Source of the DNA: JAUUSJ01 sp964439395
Lineage (GTDB): Bacteria; Bacillota; Clostridia; Lachnospirales; Lachnospiraceae
Assembly: GCA_964439395.1 (NCBI GenBank)
Contig: CAYTNV010000003.1
Coordinates: 77,227 to 141,226, forward strand
Direction: 5' to 3'
DNA: 64,000 bases
A program made the position numbers and the translations under genes. Below are positions 44,703-54,300 of this stretch, in pieces. The notes beneath the pieces are model-generated. The model saw only the letters and a program-made list of their open reading frames with translations, was not told the origin of the DNA and ran no database searches. Every line of letters starts with the position of its first letter. Within the stretch, counting starts at the first letter, position 1.

Positions 44703-45200
44703 ATGATTTATACTGTTCAGACAAAAAAAGCTTTAAAACTAATGTTTGAGATGCATAAAAATCAAAAAGATAATGCTGGTATGCCATATGTTTTTCATCC
44801 ATTTCATCTCGCCGAGCAGATGAGTACAGAGGAAGAAACCATTGTAGCACTACTACATGACGTTATAGAAGATACTCAGATTACTTTAGAGGATATAAAG
44901 GAAATGGGATTTGGCGATAATATAATCGTTTCTCTATCTTTATTAACTCATAAAAATAATGAGGACTATGATATCTATATTAAAAGAATTGCTACGAACA
45001 AAACCGCTACAATCGTTAAAATTGCTGATTTAAAGCATAATAGTGATTTGACTAGACTTGATTATGTCACAGATTATGCTTATAAAAGAACAAAAAAATA
45101 TAAGAAATATTTGAATTATCTAGAAACTGTCTATGCAAAGGAATACGCCGATTGCAATAACTCATCCAAAAATGAGAACGTATGCAATTTTTTCTGTTAA
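44703..45200 (+). CDS. Small HD-domain protein, likely (p)ppGpp hydrolase-type
   Basis: A 165-aa protein matching only the hydrolase domain of RelA/SpoT. The metal and catalytic motif pattern is visible: H18, H32 (VFHPFHLA), HD at 52-53 and ED at 56-57 in LLHDVIEDT, and D109-N113 in KIADLKHNSD. No synthetase, TGS or ACT domain follows, as in MESH1-like small alarmone hydrolases. It lies in opposite orientation between a histidine kinase and the ABC transporter that kinase likely controls. Substrate is inferred. Confidence 0.75.
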   Translation: MIYTVQTKKALKLMFEMHKNQKDNAGMPYVFHPFHLAEQMSTEEETIVALLHDVIEDTQITLEDIKEMGFGDNIIVSLSLLTHKNNEDYDIYIKRIATNKTATIVKIADLKHNSDLTRLDYVTDYAYKRTKKYKKYLNYLETVYAKEYADCNNSSKNENVCNFFC

Positions 45201-45237
45201 ATGGACAATGCAAAGAGATACGATATACAAAAACTTA

Positions 45238-45277
45238 ACAGGGAGCGGTTCACAAATAGATATTTCCTGTATTTTTT
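45238..45277 (+). terminator. Possible terminator after the HD-domain gene
   Basis: ACAGGGA (45238-45244) pairs with TTCCTGT (45264-45270) across a 19-nt loop, with one G-T wobble, followed by ATTTTTTA. A modest stem, but well placed 38 nt after the stop. Confidence 0.45.
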
Positions 45278-45422
45278 ACGCCTGTACACAGCGAAGAATC
45301 CTAGAAACCTCTTTGCGTTTGTCTTCACTGTTTCACAAAATATCCCCTTTGGAGCACCCCTCCCCCCTATACCCTACAGACAAAACCAACTTCATTGTTC
45401 TATTTCTATAAAGTATAAAAAA

Positions 45423-46658
45423 TTAACTTATAATTTTGTAAGGCAATATAATACTGCATTCCGTGCCAAATTCTTTCTCACTTTTTACTGAGACAATGCC
45501 ATCTTGACCTTCTATAATCGATTTTGAGAGCGAAAGTCCAAGCCCAATTCCCTCCTTATCAGACGAATTTTTGCTTCGGTAAAAACGCTTAAAAATATGA
45601 TGAAAATCTTCTGCTGCAATGCCACTACCATTGTCAGATATGGATATACGTATTTGAAGTGGAGTTGTCTCCCAACTAATATGTATTCTTCCATCCATCT
45701 CTGTGTGATCAAGCGCATTCTTTATTATATTCCCAATTGCCTCAATCGTCCATGAAAAATCGCAGTTTACTATATCGGATTTATTTCCTGAAATCACAAT
45801 CTTCTTTTTTTCTTGTTCAGCTCTCACTGTAAAGTTTTCAAGCGCTGAGTTTATAAGCTCTACAACTAGATACTCTTTTTTATCAAACTCAATTCCACCT
45901 GCGTCAAGACGTGTAATTTTTAAGAGAGATAATACAAGCTTCTTTATTCTCTCGATTGCCGCATTAGATTTCCGTGTAAACAAAAGAACCGTCTCAATAT
46001 TTTCTGGCTCATCAAGAATAATTTCATTGTACATAGAGAGGGCTGCAAGAGGAGTTTTTAATTGATGAGAGATATCTGAGATAGACTTCCTTAGAAACTC
46101 TTTTACCGTCTTTTCTGTCTCCTGCTTTGATTTTAAGACAGCCGCCATCATATTTACCTCACAAAAAAGTCGGTACAGACCAGTATTATTTTTTTCAGGC
46201 AATCGATTCACAAAACACCCCTCCGAATAATCGGAAATGATTCTCACAGCTCTATCGTATAACTTTTCTTGTCTCAAAAAAAATAATACTGTCGCGCTTA
46301 AAAGAAAAACACCAAAAAATATAATTTTTATTGTATTCACCACTGCCGTTTTCTTACCAAAACTCGAGACAAACGGCATAAAACGTATATCCATATCATT
46401 GTCGATACCAAGCTTTTTAAGCAATTCTTCTCCCGACTGCGTTGTACAAGTGCTTGTCACTGCAGACGCAATTATATTTTCAGAAATCCCCTGCTCAAGT
46501 AACGAGGAAATAATCGCATTATCATGATTTATTATCGTCGACTGCATTATATTTTTTTGCGTAATTCCAAATAATACATCAAATAGATACAATAATAAAA
46601 TAAAAAATATAATCTCAATAAACAATTTTTTTATGGATTTATCACGCATAAGACTCAT
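45423..46658 (-). CDS. Sensor histidine kinase
   Basis: 411 aa: helix at about 12-32, an outer domain of about 75 residues, helix at about 107-127, HAMP-like linker, phosphoacceptor His198 in DISHQLKTPLAAL, and ATPase domain with NIIKNALDHTE, DNGSGIA and GIGLGLSLSKSII. The outer domain is far longer than in BceS-type sensors, so it probably senses a ligand directly. Its start overlaps the regulator stop by 4 nt. Confidence 0.9.
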   Translation of the reverse strand: MSLMRDKSIKKLFIEIIFFILLLYLFDVLFGITQKNIMQSTIINHDNAIISSLLEQGISENIIASAVTSTCTTQSGEELLKKLGIDNDMDIRFMPFVSSFGKKTAVVNTIKIIFFGVFLLSATVLFFLRQEKLYDRAVRIISDYSEGCFVNRLPEKNNTGLYRLFCEVNMMAAVLKSKQETEKTVKEFLRKSISDISHQLKTPLAALSMYNEIILDEPENIETVLLFTRKSNAAIERIKKLVLSLLKITRLDAGGIEFDKKEYLVVELINSALENFTVRAEQEKKKIVISGNKSDIVNCDFSWTIEAIGNIIKNALDHTEMDGRIHISWETTPLQIRISISDNGSGIAAEDFHHIFKRFYRSKNSSDKEGIGLGLSLSKSIIEGQDGIVSVKSEKEFGTECSIILPYKIIS

Positions 46659-47353
46659 TCTTCCACCTCACTCCACTGATAACCAAAGCCTCTCACCGTA
46701 ATTAAATGTCTTGGCTGTGAAGGATTTTGCTCCACTTTTTCACGCAATCGACGAATATATACAGACAACGTATTATCGTCCACGAAATTTCCGTTTCCAT
46801 CCCAAAGCTCATCCAAAATTGCACTTCTGAGCACAATCTGATTCGAATTTCGCACTAATAAACAGAGTAAGCGATATTCCGCATTTGTCAAATCTAGATT
46901 TTTCCCCTTAAAAATCACTCTTCTTCTCTCAATATTTATAGAAATATCTCCACATTTTATAATAGTAGAATCATATTTTTGTAGTGAACCTGCACGACGC
47001 AAAACTGCTTTTATTCTTGATATCAATTCTCCCAATCTAAACGGCTTTGTAATATAGTCATCCCCACCGATATCAAGCCCGCGAATAATATTGATTTCCT
47101 CATCGGAGGCAGTCAAGAAAATAATCGGAACAATATTTTCCTGTCCTCTGACATACTCGCATATTTCAAATCCCGTACCGTCAGGAAGTATCACATCAAG
47201 TAATAATAAGTCATATTTTAAATTTCCCAAAAGATTTGATTTCGCCTGTGATACCGTATTTACGATATCAAGAGAAAATCCATTTTTCTCTAAGGAATAT
47301 TTGAGACCGTCAATCAGACTTATATCGTCCTCCAAAAGTAAAATTTTATTCAT
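46655..47353 (-). CDS. OmpR-family response regulator
   Basis: 232 aa with receiver domain (ED pair near residue 8, phospho-Asp D53 in LLLLDVILPDG, Lys in YITKPF) and a winged-helix output domain ending ITVRGFGYQW. An ATG at 47365 is in frame, but GGAGG is 5 nt before the ATG at 47353. It is transcribed with the kinase from a consensus promoter at 47400-47428 and probably acts on the palindromes before the MacB-type transporter. Confidence 0.92.
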   Translation of the reverse strand: MNKILLLEDDISLIDGLKYSLEKNGFSLDIVNTVSQAKSNLLGNLKYDLLLLDVILPDGTGFEICEYVRGQENIVPIIFLTASDEEINIIRGLDIGGDDYITKPFRLGELISRIKAVLRRAGSLQKYDSTIIKCGDISINIERRRVIFKGKNLDLTNAEYRLLCLLVRNSNQIVLRSAILDELWDGNGNFVDDNTLSVYIRRLREKVEQNPSQPRHLITVRGFGYQWSEVEE

Positions 47354-47399
47354 GCTCTCCTCCATTTTGTATCTATTTCATTTTCACATATTTAACTCA

Positions 47400-47428
47400 A
47401 TTATATACATACAAAAATATTGTGTCAA
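47400..47428 (-). promoter_or_regulatory. Consensus sigma-A promoter of the regulator-kinase operon
   Basis: Minus strand TTGACA (47423-47428), 17-bp spacer, TATAAT (47400-47405), 47 nt before the start codon. Both hexamers are perfect, so the two-component system is probably expressed constitutively. Confidence 0.85.
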
Positions 47429-47561
47429 CAATCATAAAAAACCTATTTCTTTTCACCCATATCATCCGCTAAAAATTGTTCATAAGTACGAACTTGATAG
47501 CTTGTTCCACTATGTTCGCAAATCTCTGCGGATTTTGTATTTTCCAACTCAATAAAAATAC

Positions 47562-47593
47562 AAAAAAGAAGCCAAGACAACCATCCTGACTTC
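47562..47593 (-). terminator. Terminator of the NlpC/P60 gene
   Basis: An 11-bp stem with wobble pairs (47568-47593, arms starting GAAG and ending CTTC, loop GGTT) followed by TTTTTT on the minus strand, 39 nt after the stop at 47632. Confidence 0.75.
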
Positions 47594-47631
47594 ATTTATT
47601 ATTCTTATGTTAAATATTTTCTTTTTTCTGA

Positions 47632-48519
47632 CTAATTTAAATATGACACCATCTTCACTGGCTTTCGATAATCATATTCTACAATCTTTACTCCGCCGAT
47701 TGGATAAGGTGCAGAATTACTTGCATTGATTACCTTTCCATCTCCTATGTACATCGCTACGTGATTAATATAGCTTCCATAACCGTAAAAGATAAGGTCA
47801 CCTTTTTTTAATTGACTCTTTGAAATAGTCGTACCACTAGTTGCCTGCTCTCTCGATACCCTAGGAATACTAATTCCATATTTTTTATAAATGGCCTGAA
47901 CATAGCCTGAACAGTCGACTCCCGATGTGAGACTTGTACCACCCCATACATACTTAAGCCCAACAAATTTTTTTGCATAGGCAACCATCTCGCTGCGAAT
48001 TTGCTCCGTCGTCTTTGCCCTAAGCTCCACACGACCACTCGTCTTTGAAGTTTTGACAAAATTATACTCAATTCCAAGTCGTTTACAGATTGACTTAGCT
48101 GGTACTAAAATACAGCTTCCTGTCTTTTCATATGTCACAATAGTAGGTGCCACCGGAAGCTTGAATGTCTTTCCATCCAAAGTGGCTTCTTTTTGTCCAA
48201 CTTTCAATACTAATTTTTGACCTTGATAAGTTAATGTCAATGTCTTTGAATTATTATCATATTGCCTTCCCATCTGAGTTCCTCCAGACACGAAAGCCTC
48301 ATAATAGGGAATCATAACATAACCGTTAATTGTAATACCTGGACTAGTAAGTCTAGTACTCTTTCCATTATATGTAATAGAATGCTGTCTTCCTTCATAT
48401 GTGATTGTTTTATTATTATAAGTTACTTTAATCGGCGATGCTGCCTGTGCTGTCACTGTCATACCAACGAGCATAACAATTGCCATCGTCAAGGCCACAA
48501 GCTTTTTTAAATACTTCAT
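47632..48519 (-). CDS. Secreted NlpC/P60 cell-wall peptidase with a copper-amine-oxidase-like N-domain
   Basis: 295 aa. A signal peptide (cleavage near AQAA-SP, residue 27) is followed by a stalk-type domain (about residues 30-160, IKVTYNNKTITYEG and VPAKSICKRLGIEY) resembling Cu-amine-oxidase N-terminal repeats. The NlpC/P60 domain spans about 175-295, with catalytic Cys in SGVDCSGYVQAIYKKY, His in INHVAMYIGDG and a later polar residue. It likely cuts muropeptides between D-Glu and diamino acid. Monocistronic, between a long AT-rich spacer and a two-component operon. Confidence 0.9.
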   Translation of the reverse strand: MKYLKKLVALTMAIVMLVGMTVTAQAASPIKVTYNNKTITYEGRQHSITYNGKSTRLTSPGITINGYVMIPYYEAFVSGGTQMGRQYDNNSKTLTLTYQGQKLVLKVGQKEATLDGKTFKLPVAPTIVTYEKTGSCILVPAKSICKRLGIEYNFVKTSKTSGRVELRAKTTEQIRSEMVAYAKKFVGLKYVWGGTSLTSGVDCSGYVQAIYKKYGISIPRVSREQATSGTTISKSQLKKGDLIFYGYGSYINHVAMYIGDGKVINASNSAPYPIGGVKIVEYDYRKPVKMVSYLN

Positions 48520-48628
48520 AATAAAAATAGTCCTCTCTTTCTATTTACATCCAAAATATTTTCTCTTATTTTTTATAATATCTATATTGTCCTACTTTAT
48601 AACCTTACTTATCTCAGGACAAAAAATA

Positions 48629-48670
48629 ATTTCGAGCTCCTTCACTATTTTTTCTCGAAATTTTTTCTTA
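48629..48670. terminator. Hairpin with T-rich flanks
   Basis: AATTTCGAG and CTCGAAATT form a 9-bp stem around a 17-nt loop, with TTTTTT after it on the plus strand and ATTTTTTG on the minus strand. It lies upstream of the NlpC/P60 gene, so on the minus strand it could be an attenuator rather than a terminator. Confidence 0.5.
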
Positions 48671-48961
48671 TTTTATATTTTAACATATTTTTAATATTTG
48701 TCAAGTTTTATTACAATTTTATTAATAACTACTGACTTTTACTTCTTATTTATGAAATATATTCTTTTTAATAATGATAGGAAAACTAAAGTCAAAGTAT
48801 TTTTTCCTCTTTTACAGAGAAATAAAAAATACCTCCAATCCAGGAAAGAAGGAGCATGTCTTATCATTGCCTATTCAGATTTATTTAAATTTACCATAAT
48901 CATTATTCCCCTTATAAATCTATGTTATCAAATCTTTAAGAATAAGAATAACAAAGACAAT

Positions 48962-48993
48962 TGAGCCGCCACTATTGCCCTAGTGACAGCTCA
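48962..48993 (-). terminator. Likely terminator of the cupin gene
   Basis: TGAGC-GCTCA outer and CACTA-TAGTG inner stems with a 3-nt internal loop on each side and a 6-nt loop, then a T-rich tail (ATTGTCTTTG) on the minus strand, 41 nt after the stop. Confidence 0.5.
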
Positions 48994-49033
48994 TTAAATT
49001 TATTTTAGCTTCCACTGTTTCAACAAAGTATAT

Positions 49034-49378
49034 TTATTTATTTTTTGGAAAAATAACAGTAAGAAGCCATTTGAATGGTTCCTTTGCATATACGGAATGT
49101 GGTTTTTTTGCTGGCATAACTAAGCTTTCTCCTGCATGTACCTCATGTTTCATTCCATCTACAGTAAATTCTCCGACGCCTTCTAGTACAAAAACCATGG
49201 CATCTCCAGTGGAATCGTGTGTTCCAATCTCTTCATCTTTATCAAAAGCAAATAGAGTAAGACTTACGGCATCATTTTGTGCAAGTGTCTTGCTCACTAC
49301 CTGTCCCGGCAAAATATCAATCTGACTTGCCATAGGGACAACTGTCTCAGCTGGGAAGTTTTTAATATATCTTTTCAT
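49034..49378 (-). CDS. Cupin-domain protein
   Basis: A 114-aa single-domain cupin. Motif 1 resembles G-X5-HXH as EIGTHDSTGDAMVFVLEGVG (about residues 53-72), motif 2 is GESLVMPAKKPHSVYA (about 86-101). The metal site is partly degenerate: motif 1 has a single His. Small cupins of this type bind sugars or metals or act as sensors. No partner gene is adjacent; function is unknown. Confidence 0.8.
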   Translation of the reverse strand: MKRYIKNFPAETVVPMASQIDILPGQVVSKTLAQNDAVSLTLFAFDKDEEIGTHDSTGDAMVFVLEGVGEFTVDGMKHEVHAGESLVMPAKKPHSVYAKEPFKWLLTVIFPKNK

Positions 49379-49533
49379 CTTTCGTTCTCTCCATTTCTCT
49401 TATCATTTTTATAAGGAAAATTTTATTTTTTTGTAAGTATTTTTTCGTTTCTTGCATTGTGTTTTTCATCTAACTTTTATCTCGTAGCAGATTGTTTTCT
49501 GCTATACAAAGAGTATATCCACATTTTTTTGTT

Positions 49534-50250
49534 CTAAACAGTTTCTTTCTCTTTTTCTTTTCTCATTATTATCTCTTCTCTCAATTTTGCTCTCTTTTTA
49601 AAATAAGGGGAATCCTCCGCCTTTGGTCTACTCGCTCCCTCTGGCAAAAATCCAGTGAACAAAATTTTCTGCTCCTTAAACCACTCCTTCGTATTTACTT
49701 CTCCCACATATCCCATTCCATTTGGGCAGAGCAAAAAAGATTCTGCTGGCTCATCCGTCACAAGACATGCTTTTAGTAATAATCCCATAATCTGTCCGTG
49801 TGCCACAATTGCTACTTCTTTTAAGTCATCTTCTATACAACGCTGAATCAAATGTGTCATCGCCGCCATAGAGCGAAATTTTGCCTCCAAAATACTCTCT
49901 CCACCTGGAAACATACAGCTTAAATCCTGATTAAGCCATTTTTCCATATTTTCTGTGTCGCCCCATTCTAAAAGACTTTTATCCTCAATCTCTCCAAAAT
50001 TTTGCTCCCAAAACATCTCCAATGGCTCTGGCTCATGGTTTGGATATAAGATTGACGCAGTCTCTCTACAGCGAATCGCTGGACTACAAAAAACTTTCTC
50101 TACATCTGGATAATTATACTCTGCTCTTAATTTGTGAAGCTCCGCTCTCCCCTCCTCTGACACTAGAGCATTGGTTCTTCCACAAAATGCTCCTCTTATA
50201 TTTCTATTTGTTAATCCATGTCTTAAAAAATAAACTTTTATCTTTGACAT
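49534..50250 (-). CDS. Histidine phosphatase family protein (phosphoglycerate-mutase-like)
   Basis: A 238-aa phosphatase with the catalytic motif YFLRHGLTNRN (His11), the Arg in CSPAIRCRETASIL (near residue 60), the acid region FGEIEDKSL, and the second His in VAIVAHGQIMGLLL. It resembles CobC/GpmB-type phosphatases, but a cobalamin role is not supported by neighbours. The C-terminal 40 residues are a charged helix rich in Lys, Arg and Glu. Confidence 0.85.
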   Translation of the reverse strand: MSKIKVYFLRHGLTNRNIRGAFCGRTNALVSEEGRAELHKLRAEYNYPDVEKVFCSPAIRCRETASILYPNHEPEPLEMFWEQNFGEIEDKSLLEWGDTENMEKWLNQDLSCMFPGGESILEAKFRSMAAMTHLIQRCIEDDLKEVAIVAHGQIMGLLLKACLVTDEPAESFLLCPNGMGYVGEVNTKEWFKEQKILFTGFLPEGASRPKAEDSPYFKKRAKLREEIIMRKEKEKETV

Positions 50251-50388
50251 CTCTTATTTCCTTTCTTTATATATAAATTCATGCTATTTGATAAGGTATA
50301 GGTTTGGATATAAATCCCACAAGCTCACCTAGCCAAAAAATAAATCGAGTTCTCTCAGTTTTATCTTTTTGTAAATTCCCATATATTA

Positions 50389-51351
50389 TCATAACCTATT
50401 TACTGTAAATTCTTCCATAATCATATTGTAAAAAATACCATACTGCGGAGCAAAAGGCCATGTAAGAGTATACTCCTTCCTTTCTATCTCTCGCTCTCTC
50501 AAATCTCGTATTGCCTGATAAGCTCCCTCTATCGGTTGCACAGTTTCCATAGAAATCTCTCCATTTTGCATTCTATCTATCTCAATCTCTTGACATCTGG
50601 CATACTCACATCCTATAAAAACCTTTTTTCTCGCAGACTGAAATAATGCATCATGAAATCTTGGTATGAACTCCTCATCCTCCGCGACTAATCTGGCCAT
50701 AAAATTTTGTGATAAAATCATCTCCTCCTGCCAAAACATTTTTAAAAGATTTTGTTCAAAAGCTCGGTAAATATAAGAAAACATTGCCTGTAACTGACTA
50801 TGTAAACCAAAACAACAAATATAATCATACTCGTTTTCTTTCAAGCAACTCAAATATCTTCCTGACCTTTTACTCTCTCCTAAAAAATGTTCCACAAGAC
50901 AGAGCGCATAAGCCTCAAATTCCTCACACGATATCTCTTTTCCTCTTTGCCTTATAAAATTTTGTAACTCATCACAAAAAGAAGAGTACTCCTCCTCACC
51001 AATTCCATTTAAGCTTCTTTTCCTAATCTCTATCTTCCCGCTCTCCCGCCCTGAGAGAGCATATTTTTTTATAGCCTGTCTCATAGAAATCTCATCATAG
51101 TCCAATAGAGTAATTTTAGAAAAATGCTTCACCAAAAGAGATAAATCAAAATCATTACAAGCTCCCGCTCCCAAAATCATAAGTGTTGGATTTTTAGATT
51201 TTTCTTTCTTCTTTTCTTTTATTAATAAAGCAGCCTCCTCCTGCCACTCCACTGTCTGAACTAAATATTTGGTCAAAATTTCTCGATATTCTCGCCAATT
51301 TTCAAAAGCATTTGGAATAATAAAATTTTTCTTTATCTCATTATAAAGCAC
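50389..51351 (-). CDS. SAM-methyltransferase-like protein linked to a helicase-nuclease
   Basis: 320 aa, GTG start at 51351 with AGAGGAG 6 nt upstream. The segment LMILGAGACNDFDLSLL then ITLLDYDEISM (about residues 57-88) looks like motif I and motif II of a class I SAM-binding fold, with an acidic LLDYD at the second strand. No DNA-methylase motif (DPPY, NPPF or PCQ) is seen, so a base-methylating role is not supported. It begins 12 nt after the stop of the 1638-aa helicase-nuclease, so the two are almost certainly one operon. Family is not recognised. Confidence 0.6.
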   Translation of the reverse strand: MLYNEIKKNFIIPNAFENWREYREILTKYLVQTVEWQEEAALLIKEKKKEKSKNPTLMILGAGACNDFDLSLLVKHFSKITLLDYDEISMRQAIKKYALSGRESGKIEIRKRSLNGIGEEEYSSFCDELQNFIRQRGKEISCEEFEAYALCLVEHFLGESKRSGRYLSCLKENEYDYICCFGLHSQLQAMFSYIYRAFEQNLLKMFWQEEMILSQNFMARLVAEDEEFIPRFHDALFQSARKKVFIGCEYARCQEIEIDRMQNGEISMETVQPIEGAYQAIRDLREREIERKEYTLTWPFAPQYGIFYNMIMEEFTVNRL

Positions 51352-51363
51352 TTTTTTCTCCTC

Positions 51364-54300
51364 TTAAAATTGTTTTTCTTCCAACGCAAATCGTATTGTA
51401 TTAAAAGCAATCTCTGATTTTGCCTTAAAATCCTCCAAAATTTCCATTGCTCTAGTTTTGACGCGTTCTAGCAACTTTGGACTTATATTGGAAACCTCTT
51501 CGTCTGGCTCCATATTCTCAGGATAAATTCCATATCTTTCTAATTTTTCATAGACATGATTCATTGCCTGTTCCATATCACTAAAAAATTCACTTCCTCT
51601 GATGCGAATAAACTGCCATCCAATTCGTTCCAATATCGTCTGTCTCTCCATATCTGCGCGAATCTGAGCTTCACTACTATGGTATCTCCCACCGTCACAT
51701 TCAATTGCAATCTTTCTCTTCTTATAAATTGCTACAATATCCAATCGATACGCTCCGACTTTCCACTGCTGCTCGATATGATATCCTCTAGCTACTAATG
51801 CCTTCGCTACTGCTTCCTCAAAAGGAGACTCCGCCCTTTCTTCTATCTGCTCACTCCTGCGCTCAAAAACTTCTGGATTGGCAGCATAATCAAGCAAAGT
51901 TTTTCTAATATCTCCCGTCTTTAAATCATTTGAAGCATCGAGTGAATTTACAACCCAAAGCTGATCTTTTGCTCGACTTGTGGCGACATTATAGCGCTTA
52001 CGTATAGATTCCTCCACACCGTAACCTTGCAAAGCTAGTATTCCTTCCTCCTGACTACTATCCACCATACTTAGAAAAACAACATCTCTCTCATCTCCCT
52101 GAAAATTGGATGCATTTCCACATAAAATCTTTCTCTGCTCAATTTCCTTGGCGTCAATATATTTAAAAATAAGAGATTGAATTTTCTTTGCCTGTAAATC
52201 ACCCAAAAGTGAAATGATACCAAATGTTTTTCCCTCATACTCAGGCTGCTCCATACACGCCATCAAAAGTGCTACGATATGCTTTGCCTCCTGCAAATTT
52301 TCCTTTATGCGGCCATTTCTCTCTCCATCCTTCACTCGATAATTTACGACTGCTGGAAGTAAATTAGAGCTGCTTGCATCTCGAAGTGGCTTAATTTTAT
52401 AATCATAAGATAATTTATTACTAAATCCAATAATTTCTGGTACACAACGAAAATGCTCGCGAAGCATCAAAGAATGAAATGTCGTAGCTGCGATATCATA
52501 GAGGGACGTCTTTATATTATATAAATGCGAGTTTGGTATGACATCACTTAAATATACTTGTTCTAAATAATTCATTTTATCAATCTCTACTCCGACTCCC
52601 ATTGGACTCACTTGCTTATCATCTCCGACAATAATAAGCTTTCTCGCCATATAGGCAATCGCAAGTGAAGAGATATCTGACTGGCTCGCCTCATCTACGA
52701 TAATCACATCAAAACGATTTACTTTCGGGTCTAAACTCTCAAGCACTCGATTCATCGGCATAATCCATCCTGGCACAGTTTCTTGGCATTTCGCCATCAA
52801 TTTTCTCGCTTCTGATTTAAGCCTCGGCGCATTTTTTCCCGTCCCCTTTCCAATCTTTTTTACCGTCTGCTTCCATCCTTGCAAAGCCTGCTTCATATCA
52901 ATATCGCACTCTGTTTTTTTCAATAAATGATACCACGCACAAATTTCCGCATATTTTGCTGTCACTTCTCGATATTTTTTGCTGAGCATACTGCTCTCTT
53001 CTTGAAGCTGTCTAAAAGGATTATTTACAATCTCAGCGATAATTTCTGTGTACTGCTTCCATTTCCAAGCATCTTCAATATCATTTGGAATAATACTCTT
53101 TCCATGGATTCCTTCTCTATCTCTAATTGCCTGTGCCCATTTTGGTGCAACCAGAGCAATTTTTTCAATTATCTCTTGCCTCTCCCTTTGCAGACTATAC
53201 TTCTCGTAAGTCTCCTCTAGCTTGGCAAAATTCTCTGTATATTTTAAAGTATTCTCCTCTTTTATTGCCTCGACAAGTCCTTTACAAATCTCTGAGCTAA
53301 TACGCTTTCTCTCCTGCAAAATAAACTTATTTTTTTTAAGTTTCCTCTCTTCTTTTTGTATATCAATTCCTAGTTGACACGCTTTGCTCATAAAAGGAAT
53401 GATATTTTTTGCAGCTGTTAAAATTTTATTTATTTCCTCTAGCTCAGAATCTAATGTCGTAATTTCAAAAATCATATCAACTGGTAAATTTGCATGTTCC
53501 ATTTTTCGAACGAAATTGGAATAATCTGTATCATACCAAGAAGTATAATACTCAATTTCTGGAATCCACTTACTTGCAATTCTCTCTGGCTCTAAAGTAT
53601 CAAGAGAAAAGAAATTTGGCACTTGATGCGGCATCAATAGTTCATCCCAGTATCTTGCGCATTGTTCTCTCTCTTTTGCAACTTTGATGCTGTTTAATAC
53701 AATATTGCAGTCACCACCGGACTGGATTTTATTTCCATTAATCTTAATCTCATCCAAAACTATATGAAAATCTCGATTGAAAAATAAATCAAGACCTGTC
53801 ACTTTTCTTTTTCTCTCAAAAACTTCTCTCAATTTTTCAAGAATTGGAATATATTCTTCCTTATGGTCTTCATGCTCAAACTCTATTACCTTTCCAAACT
53901 GCTCTGCAACAAGAGTTTCCGCTAAATTACATGTTATTTTAATTTGTTCGATTAATGTCTCCCAGCGCCTCTTATATGCTGTACCCTTCCTTCCATCTAC
54001 AGCGGCATATTTCATCCACTCTTCAATCTGACCAAATTTTTGCATCTGCTCGTTTAGGTCATCTAAATTTTCCTGACTTGGAATATCCATATCAAAACTT
54101 GCAAATTCCGTCTCAAAAGATAATTGTTCTCCCTCATTTTTTCTTGTGATTTTCCACTCCCTTTGTACTTCTAATTCTTCTAGCTCACACTCTATTTCCT
54201 GTCTCGTGGCATAATATTTTTCAAATTCAGCTGGCGAAAGTAACTCACCAGGTTTTGGTAACTCACAAAGTAACTCCTTTTCATCCAAATCACTTAATAT

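Larger units (their letters stand above)
48520..49033. other. Intergenic 514 bp, AT-rich with several hairpins
   Basis: No gene is convincing. It contains a 9-bp stem (AATTTCGAG-CTCGAAATT, 48629-48668, T-rich on both sides), a GTATTTTTT-AAAAAATAC hairpin near 48797-48833, and the terminator of the cupin gene at 48962-48993. An open plus-strand frame at 48698-48964 lacks a ribosome site and known family. No c-di-AMP riboswitch consensus was seen before the NlpC/P60 gene. Confidence 0.5.

Noticed and set aside
48698..48964. Open 88-codon plus-strand frame in the NlpC-cupin spacer
   Set aside because: Low-complexity hydrophobic and Lys/Asn-rich product, no ribosome site, crosses a hairpin; not supported as a gene.
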